Positions 1 through 4,862 of a stretch of DNA of 6,046 nucleotides are shown in pieces. Position numbers and translations under genes: made by a program. Source of the stretch: Desulfosporosinus sp. (GTDB lineage Bacteria > Bacillota > Desulfitobacteriia > Desulfitobacteriales > Desulfitobacteriaceae); contig PKWS01000323.1 in assembly GCA_003132105.1 (NCBI GenBank), positions 32,582 to 38,627 on the forward strand. Direction: 5' to 3'. How positions within the stretch are numbered: the first letter of the stretch is position 1; every line of letters starts with the position of its first letter. Under the pieces are notes generated by a model that was not told where the DNA came from, ran no database searches, and saw only the letters and a program-made list of their open reading frames with translations.

Positions 1-1
1 T

Positions 2-97
2 GGAGGCATATCTAAAATGATAGATAATTGGGTCTGGCCTTCCCCGCTAGGGGGGATAGAGCGGATTCGTCAGGAGTGGACGCCTTTTTTCACATGA
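2..97 (+). CDS. possible C-terminal fragment of an upstream gene (unidentified)
   Basis: Frame 2 is open from the left edge to a TGA at 95-97, giving about 31 residues ending in RQEWTPFFT. If it is real, it is the end of a gene that starts outside the window. An internal ATG at 17 with GGAGG at 2-6 could instead start a 26-residue peptide, but that spacing is long. A CCCC-GCTA-GGGG mini-hairpin (about 43-56) and a T-run (85-90) lie inside the frame. I see no family motif, and the fragment is too short to identify. In a phage of this layout an upstream packaging or accessory gene would be expected, but nothing in the residues shows that. Confidence 0.25.
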   Translation, partial: GGISKMIDNWVWPSPLGGIERIRQEWTPFFT

Positions 98-136
98 TTA
101 AAGATTAAAATTATCGGCTAAAAATTAATATTAAAA

Positions 137-167
137 TTGGTTCGCGATTATAAATTTGTGGTATATT
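137..167 (+). promoter_or_regulatory. candidate extended -10 promoter for the small-protein/lysis operon
   Basis: TG-g-TATATT at 159-167 is a good extended -10. A weak -35-like TTGGTT lies at 137-142 with a long 19-bp spacer. AT-rich tracts lie upstream, including ATTAAAATT at 104-112 and again at 130-138. Transcription would start near 174. It is the only convincing promoter before the tightly packed genes from 326 to 1978. Confidence 0.5.
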
Positions 168-277
168 ATAAATATGGGAAGAGCTGCTGGCATGATTGAA
201 GGATTCTCCAGTAAAGGTGCCCAGCTTTTTACCTCCTACCGCAGTAAGATTCTAATCTGGGCCACAAACCACAATTT
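152..277. repeat. inverted repeat pair flanking the 174-308 ORF start region
   Basis: AAATTTGTGGT at 152-162 is matched by the inverted copy ACCACAATTT at 268-277 with one base skipped. A second CCACAAA lies at 262-268, so CCACAA occurs twice in tandem there. The left arm abuts the candidate -10. It could be a pair of operator half-sites or chance in AT-rich DNA. Confidence 0.3.
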
Positions 278-308
278 AATTAAGCTAACCCGTCAAAAAC
301 AGGATTAA
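174..308 (+). CDS. possible 44-residue basic microprotein (unidentified)
   Basis: ATG 174 opens a 44-codon frame ending in TAA at 306-308, 17 bases before the next gene. The predicted transcription start falls on about the same base, so ATG 174 would be leaderless. A second in-frame ATG at 192 has a weak purine-rich stretch (GGAAGAG, 177-183) 8 bases upstream and would give 38 residues. The product is basic, with an amphipathic middle (SYRSKILIWATNHNLIKL) and no cysteine, membrane span or recognised motif. The same DNA can form a stem (GTGCCCAG 217-224 with CTGGGCCAC 257-265, one bulge), so a structured leader RNA is an alternative. The call is weak because a strong ribosome site, present on nearly every neighbour, is missing. 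Confidence 0.35.
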   Translation: MGRAAGMIEGFSSKGAQLFTSYRSKILIWATNHNLIKLTRQKQD

Positions 309-325
309 GAGAAAAGGAGCTACCT

Positions 326-508
326 ATGAAACTCAAAGATTTATTGCCATCAGCAATAGACGTGACATTCTGTGCAGATTGTACCTATAAATGGGAATTA
401 GTTGGTAGTCACTGTTTAACTTGTATTGAGGATGAATTCACTCAGAAGGTTATAGGCCCAGCGGAGACGAATGGCTGGGCGGAGAAGGATAAATATAAGG
501 AGATTTAA
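326..508 (+). CDS. small zinc-ribbon-like protein, 60 residues
   Basis: ATG 326 follows a strong AAAGGAG (314-320) at normal spacing. The 60-residue product has two CxxC knuckles, C16-x2-C19 and C30-x2-C33, separated by ten residues. This is the pattern of a minimal four-cysteine zinc ribbon or rubredoxin-like knuckle. Such motifs bind one structural zinc and are often used for nucleic-acid or protein contact. The C-terminal part (about 40-60) is polar and charged. It is the first gene of a compact run. The next gene begins two bases after its stop, and that gene's ribosome site lies inside this gene's last codons, so translation may be coupled. No specific family is recognised. The function is unknown, and zinc binding is inferred only from cysteine spacing. 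Confidence 0.75.
   Translation: MKLKDLLPSAIDVTFCADCTYKWELVGSHCLTCIEDEFTQKVIGPAETNGWAEKDKYKEI
498..503 (+). promoter_or_regulatory. ribosome binding site supporting a TTG start at 511
   Basis: AAGGAG at 498-503 lies inside the end of the 326-508 gene, 7 bases before TTG 511. It has no ATG at suitable spacing, so it points to the TTG as a real start. Confidence 0.6.
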
Positions 509-510
509 TA

Positions 511-672
511 TTGACTGCACAAGAATGTCGGGAAGCTGGCTGTCCAGGGATAGATAGTGATAGCGGGATTCGGTGCTGGCAAGTTAAGGGTTGCCCAGCT
601 TGGGAGGTTAACCATGGCCAAGTTAATAGAAAAGTGGAAAGAAACGGAATGGAGCAAGCGGATTTGGGCTGA
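511..672 (+). CDS. small cysteine-rich protein with CW-like motif, 53 residues, TTG start
   Basis: A TTG at 511, correctly spaced from AAGGAG, opens a 53-residue frame ending in TGA at 670-672. It holds four cysteines, C6-x4-C11 and C22-x5-C28, the second pair in the sequence RCWQVKGCPAWEV. A CW-x3/4-C-P arrangement resembles the short cysteine/tryptophan knuckles seen in 'two-CW' type bacterial proteins; I offer that only as a resemblance. The tail from about residue 35 is charged. The last 59 bases overlap the next gene (614) in another frame. That gene's ribosome site (GGGAGG, 601-606) encodes part of the CPAWEV segment. The evidence is the ribosome site, the cysteine pattern and the neighbours; the non-ATG start and the overlap lower certainty. 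Confidence 0.62.
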   Translation: MTAQECREAGCPGIDSDSGIRCWQVKGCPAWEVNHGQVNRKVERNGMEQADLG

Positions 673-817
673 TGGTCCCTCGAAGTCCCCAAAGGTTCTT
701 TGCCGAGTATGTAATGAGCCAGTAAATCCATTAAATCATTATCAACGCTTTGATGAGAGTCTTTGTACTTCTTGTTATTGTTGGAGCTTTCAGTATATAC
801 GAGGATACGGATTGTAA
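614..817 (+). CDS. small zinc-ribbon-like protein, 67 residues
   Basis: ATG 614 is chosen over the upstream in-frame GTG 557 because GGGAGG at 601-606 lies 7 bases before it, while GTG 557 has no ribosome site and would overlap far into the previous gene. The 67-residue product begins with a basic, tryptophan-rich helix-like stretch (IEKWKETEWSKRIW). It then has C30-x2-C33 and C51-x2-C54, a classic split zinc-ribbon spacing, with H42 between the pairs and an extra C56. This suggests one zinc site with a charged N-terminal arm, perhaps for nucleic acid or protein binding; the partner is unknown. Its stop at 815-817 touches the ribosome site of the endolysin gene, so the two are probably translated together. 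No family is recognised. Confidence 0.7.
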   Translation: MAKLIEKWKETEWSKRIWADGPSKSPKVLCRVCNEPVNPLNHYQRFDESLCTSCYCWSFQYIRGYGL

Positions 818-827
818 AGGAGGTATT

Positions 828-1391
828 ATGCATCATATAAATCATACCCTGTTTTTGGATGCTTATGCAAAGTCATTAGTCCTTCCAAAACTTAACTCAG
901 CAACTACAATGGGAGTTAATCAATTACTCTCTTTTATAGAGGCCGATCCTTGTATTAACGACCTACGATGGGGGGCATACTTGTTGGCTACTGCTCTTTG
1001 GGAGACAGGCCATACATACTTTCCTATAGCTGAATATGGTCGGGGTGATGGCCATCCGTATGGGAAACCTGCGGCTAATGGCCAGATCTATTACGGGCGT
1101 GGATATGTCCAGTTGACCTGGGAAGATAATTACAAGCTAATGTCTCAGCTACTTGGAGTTAATTTGCTGGATGATCCAGATCTGGCCTTAGTTCCAGAAC
1201 ATGCTTATAAGATTATGAGTATAGGCATGCGGTGCGGAGATTTTACTGGGGTTAACCTGCATAGGTTCATTGATGATGACTCTTGTGATTATGTTAATGC
1301 TCGCAGAATTATTAACGGTAGAGACCAGGCCGAACGAATTGCCGGTTATGCTGTATCTATTCATGATGCTTTGTATGGGGCCGTGATATGA
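828..1391 (+). CDS. GH19-family endolysin (chitinase-like lysozyme)
   Basis: The 187-residue product is a single glycoside hydrolase family 19 domain, the usual size of stand-alone phage GH19 lysins, which cleave the glycan backbone of peptidoglycan for host lysis. Visible landmarks are the first catalytic glutamate E59 in ALWETGH, a second acidic residue E69 in PIAEYG, the signature YYGRGYVQLTW at 88-98, the NY pair that follows it, and the late ARRIINGRDQAERIAGY (159-174) found in phage members. ATG 828 is preceded by AAAGGAGG (816-823), a perfect but closely spaced ribosome site. An in-frame ATG at 753 would add a hydrophobic N-terminal segment but lacks a ribosome site. The stop overlaps the next start as ATGA. 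No holin or spanin is seen in the window. GH19 lysins are most common in phages of Gram-negative hosts. Confidence 0.95.
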   Translation: MHHINHTLFLDAYAKSLVLPKLNSATTMGVNQLLSFIEADPCINDLRWGAYLLATALWETGHTYFPIAEYGRGDGHPYGKPAANGQIYYGRGYVQLTWEDNYKLMSQLLGVNLLDDPDLALVPEHAYKIMSIGMRCGDFTGVNLHRFIDDDSCDYVNARRIINGRDQAERIAGYAVSIHDALYGAVI

Positions 1392-1552
1392 AAGTTTTAT
1401 GCCCAGACCCAGATTGTGGTGGTGCATTAATATATTGCGCTAATTCAGGGCTAGAATCCCTTACATATCATTGTAGTAAATGTAAAGCCAAATGGGTGGC
1501 CCATAAGGAAGAAAAGGAGATAATTGATGGAATGCCTGACATTATTGCTTGA
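1388..1552 (+). CDS. small zinc-ribbon protein, 54 residues
   Basis: ATG 1388 overlaps the endolysin stop (ATGA), so the gene is likely translated by coupling; no strong ribosome site of its own is seen. The 54-residue product starts MKVLCPDPDCGG and continues to YHCSKCKAKW, giving C5-x4-C10 and C29-x2-C32 with an extra C17. This layout, a CPxxxC knuckle and then a CxxC knuckle about 20 residues later followed by a basic aromatic stretch, is typical of small zinc-ribbon proteins that resemble transcription-factor or rubredoxin-like ribbons. The C-terminus is charged (HKEEKE). The final 26 bases overlap the next gene in another frame. The role is unknown; a regulatory or nucleic-acid-binding job is possible but not shown. 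Confidence 0.8.
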   Translation: MKVLCPDPDCGGALIYCANSGLESLTYHCSKCKAKWVAHKEEKEIIDGMPDIIA

Positions 1553-1781
1553 TTACAATGCATGGCTTGATTGGGAAATGGAAGTTTGCGATCTTGATAA
1601 TGAAGATGAAGACTCTTATGCAAAACGTACTGAACCAAAGAAGTTTCCCTGCTATATAGGAACTGAAATAGTGGGCTGGGAGGATGGCCCTAATGGAGAG
1701 GAGAATGTCGGTCAGCCATTATTTGCTCCGGTTTTCTTCTATGAAGAAGATCTAAAGAAGATGTTGGAGGAATTGAAATGA
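1527..1781 (+). CDS. small strongly acidic protein, 84 residues (unidentified)
   Basis: ATG 1527 sits 7 bases after AAGGAG (1514-1519); the TTG one codon earlier is too close to it. The 84-residue product has 22 Asp/Glu against 7 Lys/Arg, with a dense acidic run around residues 22-29 (DLDNEDED) and a tryptophan-rich N-terminus (AWLDWEMEV). It ends with a predicted charged helix (EEDLKKMLEELK). Three scattered cysteines do not form a metal knuckle, so it differs from its neighbours. It overlaps the previous gene by 26 bases and shares ATGA with the next. I recognise no family. Small acidic phage proteins are sometimes DNA mimics or host-protein inhibitors, but nothing here proves that. Confidence 0.75.
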   Translation: MECLTLLLDYNAWLDWEMEVCDLDNEDEDSYAKRTEPKKFPCYIGTEIVGWEDGPNGEENVGQPLFAPVFFYEEDLKKMLEELK

Positions 1782-1978
1782 TTATTAAAGACAATATTGA
1801 ATGTTCAATGAGCACGTGCATACATTGTTATAAGGGTGAATGTTTTCATCTTGATCCGAACATTGGGTATTCAGAAACTGATAGCCGATGCGGGTCTCTT
1901 GATAAAGGAACAGGATCAGCTAAGAGCAAATCCGGGTCTGCGGGAAATAGCCCAATGATTATGGTGATAGGAGAGTGA
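1778..1978 (+). CDS. small cysteine-rich protein, 66 residues, DUF1540-like pattern
   Basis: ATG 1778 overlaps the preceding stop as ATGA and follows GGAGG (1766-1770) at ideal spacing. Five cysteines cluster in the N-terminal two thirds: C9, C14, C17, C22 and C38, in the order IECSMSTCIHCYKGECF followed by TDSRCGS. The spacing (C-x4-C, then KGxC, then a later TxxxC) recalls the short DUF1540-type metal-binding knuckle; I see this as a resemblance only. The C-terminal third is a Gly/Ser/Lys-rich tail ending in a short hydrophobic patch (MIMVIGE). It is the last gene before a promoter and terminator island, so the upstream operon probably ends at the terminator at 2054-2094. Function unknown; metal binding inferred. 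Confidence 0.78.
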   Translation: MIIKDNIECSMSTCIHCYKGECFHLDPNIGYSETDSRCGSLDKGTGSAKSKSGSAGNSPMIMVIGE

Positions 1979-1987
1979 ACTAAAAGG

Positions 1988-2016
1988 TTTACTTTTTAAC
2001 CAGAATTTGATATAAT
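1988..2016 (+). promoter_or_regulatory. strong extended -10 sigma70-like promoter
   Basis: TTTACT (1988-1993, four of six consensus bases) is followed by a 17-bp spacer and a perfect TATAAT (2011-2016) with an upstream TG in the extended -10 position (2008-2009). Predicted start is near 2023. It is the best promoter in the window, and it fires straight into the terminator at 2054-2094. Confidence 0.8.
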
Positions 2017-2022
2017 ATTTAA

Positions 2023-2094
2023 GATTATTTAGAGTGCTAAACAGGATTATAGGAAGCCGAGTCACCCATCTAGGGGTGACTCGGCTTTTCTTTT
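2023..2094 (+). ncRNA. putative ~70-nt terminated RNA or attenuator leader before the portal gene
   Basis: Between the predicted start of the 1988-2016 promoter and the terminator T-run lie about 72 bases with no credible gene. The RNA would fold as two hairpins: a short perfect one, TTTAG-AGTG-CTAAA (2028-2041), then the long terminator stem. It could be a free small RNA, a leader that controls read-through into the portal, or a target for a phage antitermination factor. No known RNA family is recognised. Expression is inferred only from the promoter and terminator. Confidence 0.4.
2054..2094 (+). terminator. Rho-independent terminator
   Basis: AAGCCGAGTCACCC (2054-2067) pairs perfectly with GGGTGACTCGGCTT (2074-2087) around a 6-base loop, followed by TTCTTTT to 2094. 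The T-run is only on the + strand side, so it acts on rightward transcription. It closes the upstream operon and also blocks the promoter at 1988-2016 unless it is read through. Confidence 0.93.
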
Positions 2095-2101
2095 GTAGTT
2101 T

Positions 2102-2109
2102 AGAGGAGA
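2102..2109 (+). promoter_or_regulatory. ribosome binding site deciding the portal TTG start
   Basis: AGAGGAGA at 2102-2109 lies just past the terminator, and its GGAG core is 6 bases before TTG 2115, which is in the portal frame. The alternative ATG 2199 has AGAGGG (2185-2190) 8 bases upstream, a fair but weaker site. Confidence 0.65.
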
Positions 2110-2114
2110 CGGCT

Positions 2115-3935
2115 TTGATTAAAAGATCTAATCAAAATACCCACGAAAACCTCGGATCGGTAGTACGCTCTAAAGCCAAGCTTCAGAGGGTTAAAAATAT
2201 GAGGATCACTTCAGCAGGAGCTGGAGGACGAGGAGATAGAGCAGCTGCTGCTAGTGTGCCATTTTATTCAAATAACCCCGAAACTTTTACAAATCCGCTA
2301 GAAAGATGGCGCGAGTATGCGTTGATGTACCAGACTTCGTGGGAAACTCGAAAGATAGTCAATATCCCAGTAGATGACGCTCTACGTAAACCGCCTACGC
2401 TAAAAGGAATTTCAGATGAAGCCGGTACTATCCTAAAGAAAAAATTAGATAAGCTGCAGTGGATACCGGTTACTAAAAGAGCACTTAAACTGGAACGCTT
2501 GTTAGGCGGTTGTCTTCAATTTATGGGGTTGGAAGCTGATAATGATGATTCATCTCAGCCATACCATCCAACCGAAGGTAAAAAACTGTTATTTATGAAT
2601 TCTATTCCTATATCTAGAATCTCTAGGATGAATTGGTCAACAGATCCATTGTCTGCAAGTTATATGAGACCATCTTCATTCTATGTAAATAATATCGAAG
2701 TTCATGTCTCAAGATGTCTTATATGGGATGGATCTCCATTATTTGATTGCAACGATTTTGCACTGACTAACTATAGAGCTAATCTGGCTGGCTTTGGAAA
2801 TAGTGTTATTGGTTGTTTGTTTGATGATGTAGTTATGGCATGCGGGACTAGGCAAGCAGCTTATCAAATGGTGCAGATGACTGGGGCCATTATAGCTACT
2901 ATCGATATGCTTCAGGAGATAGGTGGAACTGCCCCAGGACAAGCCAAAGTAAAACAACTTGAGCAGATGATTAATGATTTATCTGTTTATAGGGCAACCT
3001 TTTTAGCTGGAGATAAAGTTAAAGTCGAATCATTTAACCAGCAATTCGGTTCAATACCTGAATTACTTCTAATGTATCTTCAAGTTCTTTCTGCGGCGTC
3101 GGACATTCCTGCTAGTCGTTTCTTAGGACAAGCTCCAGGCGGTCTCTCTACAGATGATAGATCGGGGCTTGAAAACTATTATAACCAAATAGATGCTTAT
3201 CAATCTGAACGCATTACACCCCAGTTTATACGGCTATGTGATGTAATAGGATACGCTGAAATACCAAACTGGGAAAATGAGAGAAAAAAATTAGAAATTG
3301 AATGGCCACCACTCTGGAATGAGACAGCAAAAGAGGAAGCAGAGCGAGCAGGTTTGACTATTGCCAATGTACTTCAATTAGTAGATGCAGCACTCATGGG
3401 TGAAGAGGCTGCTATTGGGGAAATTAATGCTAGAGGAATTCTGGCCACTAAGTTGGAGAAGTCCGACCTGGAATTACTACAGAGCGCTCAAGATGCCCTT
3501 AGCAGGCACTTGGATCTTCCTAATAGTGGTAGTAGCCTCGAAGGAAAAACACCTTCTACAAATGATTCTAGGGACAATCCTTTTAATAAGCAGCGAGATG
3601 AAGAGGAAGATCCAGGTAAGCGGTCTTTTCCCGGTGGGACAAGTGGTGATCAGAAGTCCAGCCTACAACGGCTAAAGAATATGGCCAAAATCCAGAATGA
3701 TCTTTCCGACTTTATGCTTAAACATCTAGTCAAAGAAATAGATTACGATCCAGATGCCTTTGATCTAAATGAAATAAAAGCTGGTTATGTAGTTGAACAG
3801 GAACATGCAGATATAACTAAAGGTGAGCCGGAGAAAGTAATGCGAATAGTAATGGCTCACATGACTGAAAAGAAAGATTATTATTCTGAACTAGAAAAGA
3901 TGGAACATGAATCGGAACCTGTAGAGTCAAAATAA
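2115..3935 (+). CDS. phage portal protein (DUF1073/PF06381-like) with C-terminal DUF5661-like domain
   Basis: Portal proteins form the dodecameric ring at the capsid vertex through which DNA is packaged and ejected. The 606-residue product (TTG start) shows the order of the DUF1073/PF06381 portal family: TNPLERWREYALMYQTSW near 59-76, KIVNIPVDDALRKPP about 80-94, FNQQFGSIPELLLMYLQVLS about 307-326, then SDIPASRFLGQAPGGLS (329-345) and the ENYYNQIDAYQ helix. A polar low-complexity linker (about 470-518) follows, then a domain at about 543-598 (GYVVEQEHADITKG, MRIVMAHMTEKKDYYSEL) that matches my memory of DUF5661. The longer frame from 2034 is rejected because it runs through the terminator. 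ATG 2199 (578 residues) is the alternative start. No own promoter is seen between terminator and start, so expression needs read-through. The head-morphogenesis gene follows with no gap. Confidence 0.92.
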   Translation: MIKRSNQNTHENLGSVVRSKAKLQRVKNMRITSAGAGGRGDRAAAASVPFYSNNPETFTNPLERWREYALMYQTSWETRKIVNIPVDDALRKPPTLKGISDEAGTILKKKLDKLQWIPVTKRALKLERLLGGCLQFMGLEADNDDSSQPYHPTEGKKLLFMNSIPISRISRMNWSTDPLSASYMRPSSFYVNNIEVHVSRCLIWDGSPLFDCNDFALTNYRANLAGFGNSVIGCLFDDVVMACGTRQAAYQMVQMTGAIIATIDMLQEIGGTAPGQAKVKQLEQMINDLSVYRATFLAGDKVKVESFNQQFGSIPELLLMYLQVLSAASDIPASRFLGQAPGGLSTDDRSGLENYYNQIDAYQSERITPQFIRLCDVIGYAEIPNWENERKKLEIEWPPLWNETAKEEAERAGLTIANVLQLVDAALMGEEAAIGEINARGILATKLEKSDLELLQSAQDALSRHLDLPNSGSSLEGKTPSTNDSRDNPFNKQRDEEEDPGKRSFPGGTSGDQKSSLQRLKNMAKIQNDLSDFMLKHLVKEIDYDPDAFDLNEIKAGYVVEQEHADITKGEPEKVMRIVMAHMTEKKDYYSELEKMEHESEPVESK

Positions 3936-4847
3936 ATGGCTTTCCTGCCCACAGACAAAGAACTAGCCAAGCTAGCTAAGCGGCGCCCTCGTAGGAGTAG
4001 ACCGGTCAAACCTAACCGACTGCAAGAGTCTAAACTTCGCCAAGCTATGTCCTTATTGTGGAGAGATATACTTCTGCCAGCTACAGAGAGGATTCAATAT
4101 TTGGTTAGGTCTGGCGCTAGTATCCAAGCCATCACAGACGAACTGGAACGCGCTCTGTTACTTACCCGTACCCAATATGCTGGCCTAGCTCCTGGAATAA
4201 TAGACATGTGGAAAGCAGGAGTTAACAGGGAAGTCCAAAACGCTATTGTCAGATCAATGACCTCTAGCCTTGGGATTGATCTATCTGCGGTATTAACTCA
4301 GCCTGACGTTTCAGAAGCTATGGCTGCAGCTACATTGCGTTCAGTTCAGACGATTACTAGCATTCCGTCAGAGTATCTAGGCCAGATAGCGCGGGCTGTA
4401 GCTGACAACTTCTCGGGGGTACCTCTTTCTGAAGGTAGATCTTTACTTGGGGAGATTCAACAGTTGGGGTTTACATCATATCGGCGATCTAAAATGATAG
4501 CCCGTGATCAAACAAGCCGTCTCACAGCAGCGCTTAATGCTCATAGACAGCAGGCTGTTGGAATAGAGATGTACGTTTGGAGGTGTGTTCTTGATATGGC
4601 TGTGGTAGGCAATCCCAGCGGAGTATCGCCTGTGGGAAATAAAGCCCATGGTGATCATTGGGATCTTGAAGGTATGTATTGCAAATGGTCTGATAACTCG
4701 GTTTATAGTGATGATAAAGGACAGACATGGAAGAAGAGACCATCAGCTTGGTCTAAATTAGCTCCTGGGGGGGAAATACTTTGTAGATGCTGGGCAGATC
4801 CGATTGTCGATCCACCTAAAATAGTTCAGAAGCTGATAACATACTAA
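3936..4847 (+). CDS. phage head morphogenesis protein, SPP1 gp7 / Mu gpF family
   Basis: The 303-residue product belongs to the Phage_Mu_F/SPP1 gp7 family (PF04233), minor head proteins that act with the portal in capsid assembly or DNA ejection. Visible family features are ARDQTSRL at 189-196 and NAHRQQAVGIEMYVWR at 201-216. The variable loop follows (VVGNPSGVSPVGNKAHGDHW, about 223-242), with histidines H238 and H241, then GMYCKW. The closing APGGEILCRCWADP (276-289) contains the C-x-C pair. The VVGNPSG/HGDH variant is one I associate with phages of proteobacteria. The N-terminus (10-35) is very basic. ATG 3936 directly follows the portal TAA with no strong ribosome site, so translation is probably coupled to the portal, as is usual for this gene pair. 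Full length for the family. Confidence 0.93.
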   Translation: MAFLPTDKELAKLAKRRPRRSRPVKPNRLQESKLRQAMSLLWRDILLPATERIQYLVRSGASIQAITDELERALLLTRTQYAGLAPGIIDMWKAGVNREVQNAIVRSMTSSLGIDLSAVLTQPDVSEAMAAATLRSVQTITSIPSEYLGQIARAVADNFSGVPLSEGRSLLGEIQQLGFTSYRRSKMIARDQTSRLTAALNAHRQQAVGIEMYVWRCVLDMAVVGNPSGVSPVGNKAHGDHWDLEGMYCKWSDNSVYSDDKGQTWKKRPSAWSKLAPGGEILCRCWADPIVDPPKIVQKLITY

Positions 4848-4862
4848 TTGGGAGATTATAAG

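Noticed and set aside
60..92. Intrinsic terminator at the T-run after GGACGCC
   Set aside because: The only stem before the T-run is four base pairs (CGTC with GACG), too weak to call a terminator.
174..308. Holin for the GH19 lysin
   Set aside because: The 44-residue product is basic and amphipathic without a continuous membrane span, so it does not look like a holin.
450..845. Long minus-strand frame opposite the zinc-protein genes
   Set aside because: It has no ribosome site, its composition is low in family-like motifs, and it lies opposite three plus-strand genes that have good starts and cysteine motifs. It is a shadow frame.
3385..3675. Plus-strand 96-codon frame inside the portal gene
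   Set aside because: It lies wholly within the portal coding region in another frame, covering the linker, and has no ribosome site; the portal frame has clear family motifs.
3843..3893. H-M-T near the portal C-terminus as half of an Acb1-type HxT/HxT anti-CBASS active site
   Set aside because: Only one HxT is present, and its surroundings (AHMTEKKDYY) match the DUF5661 pattern, not a 2H phosphoesterase. No anti-CBASS activity is claimed.
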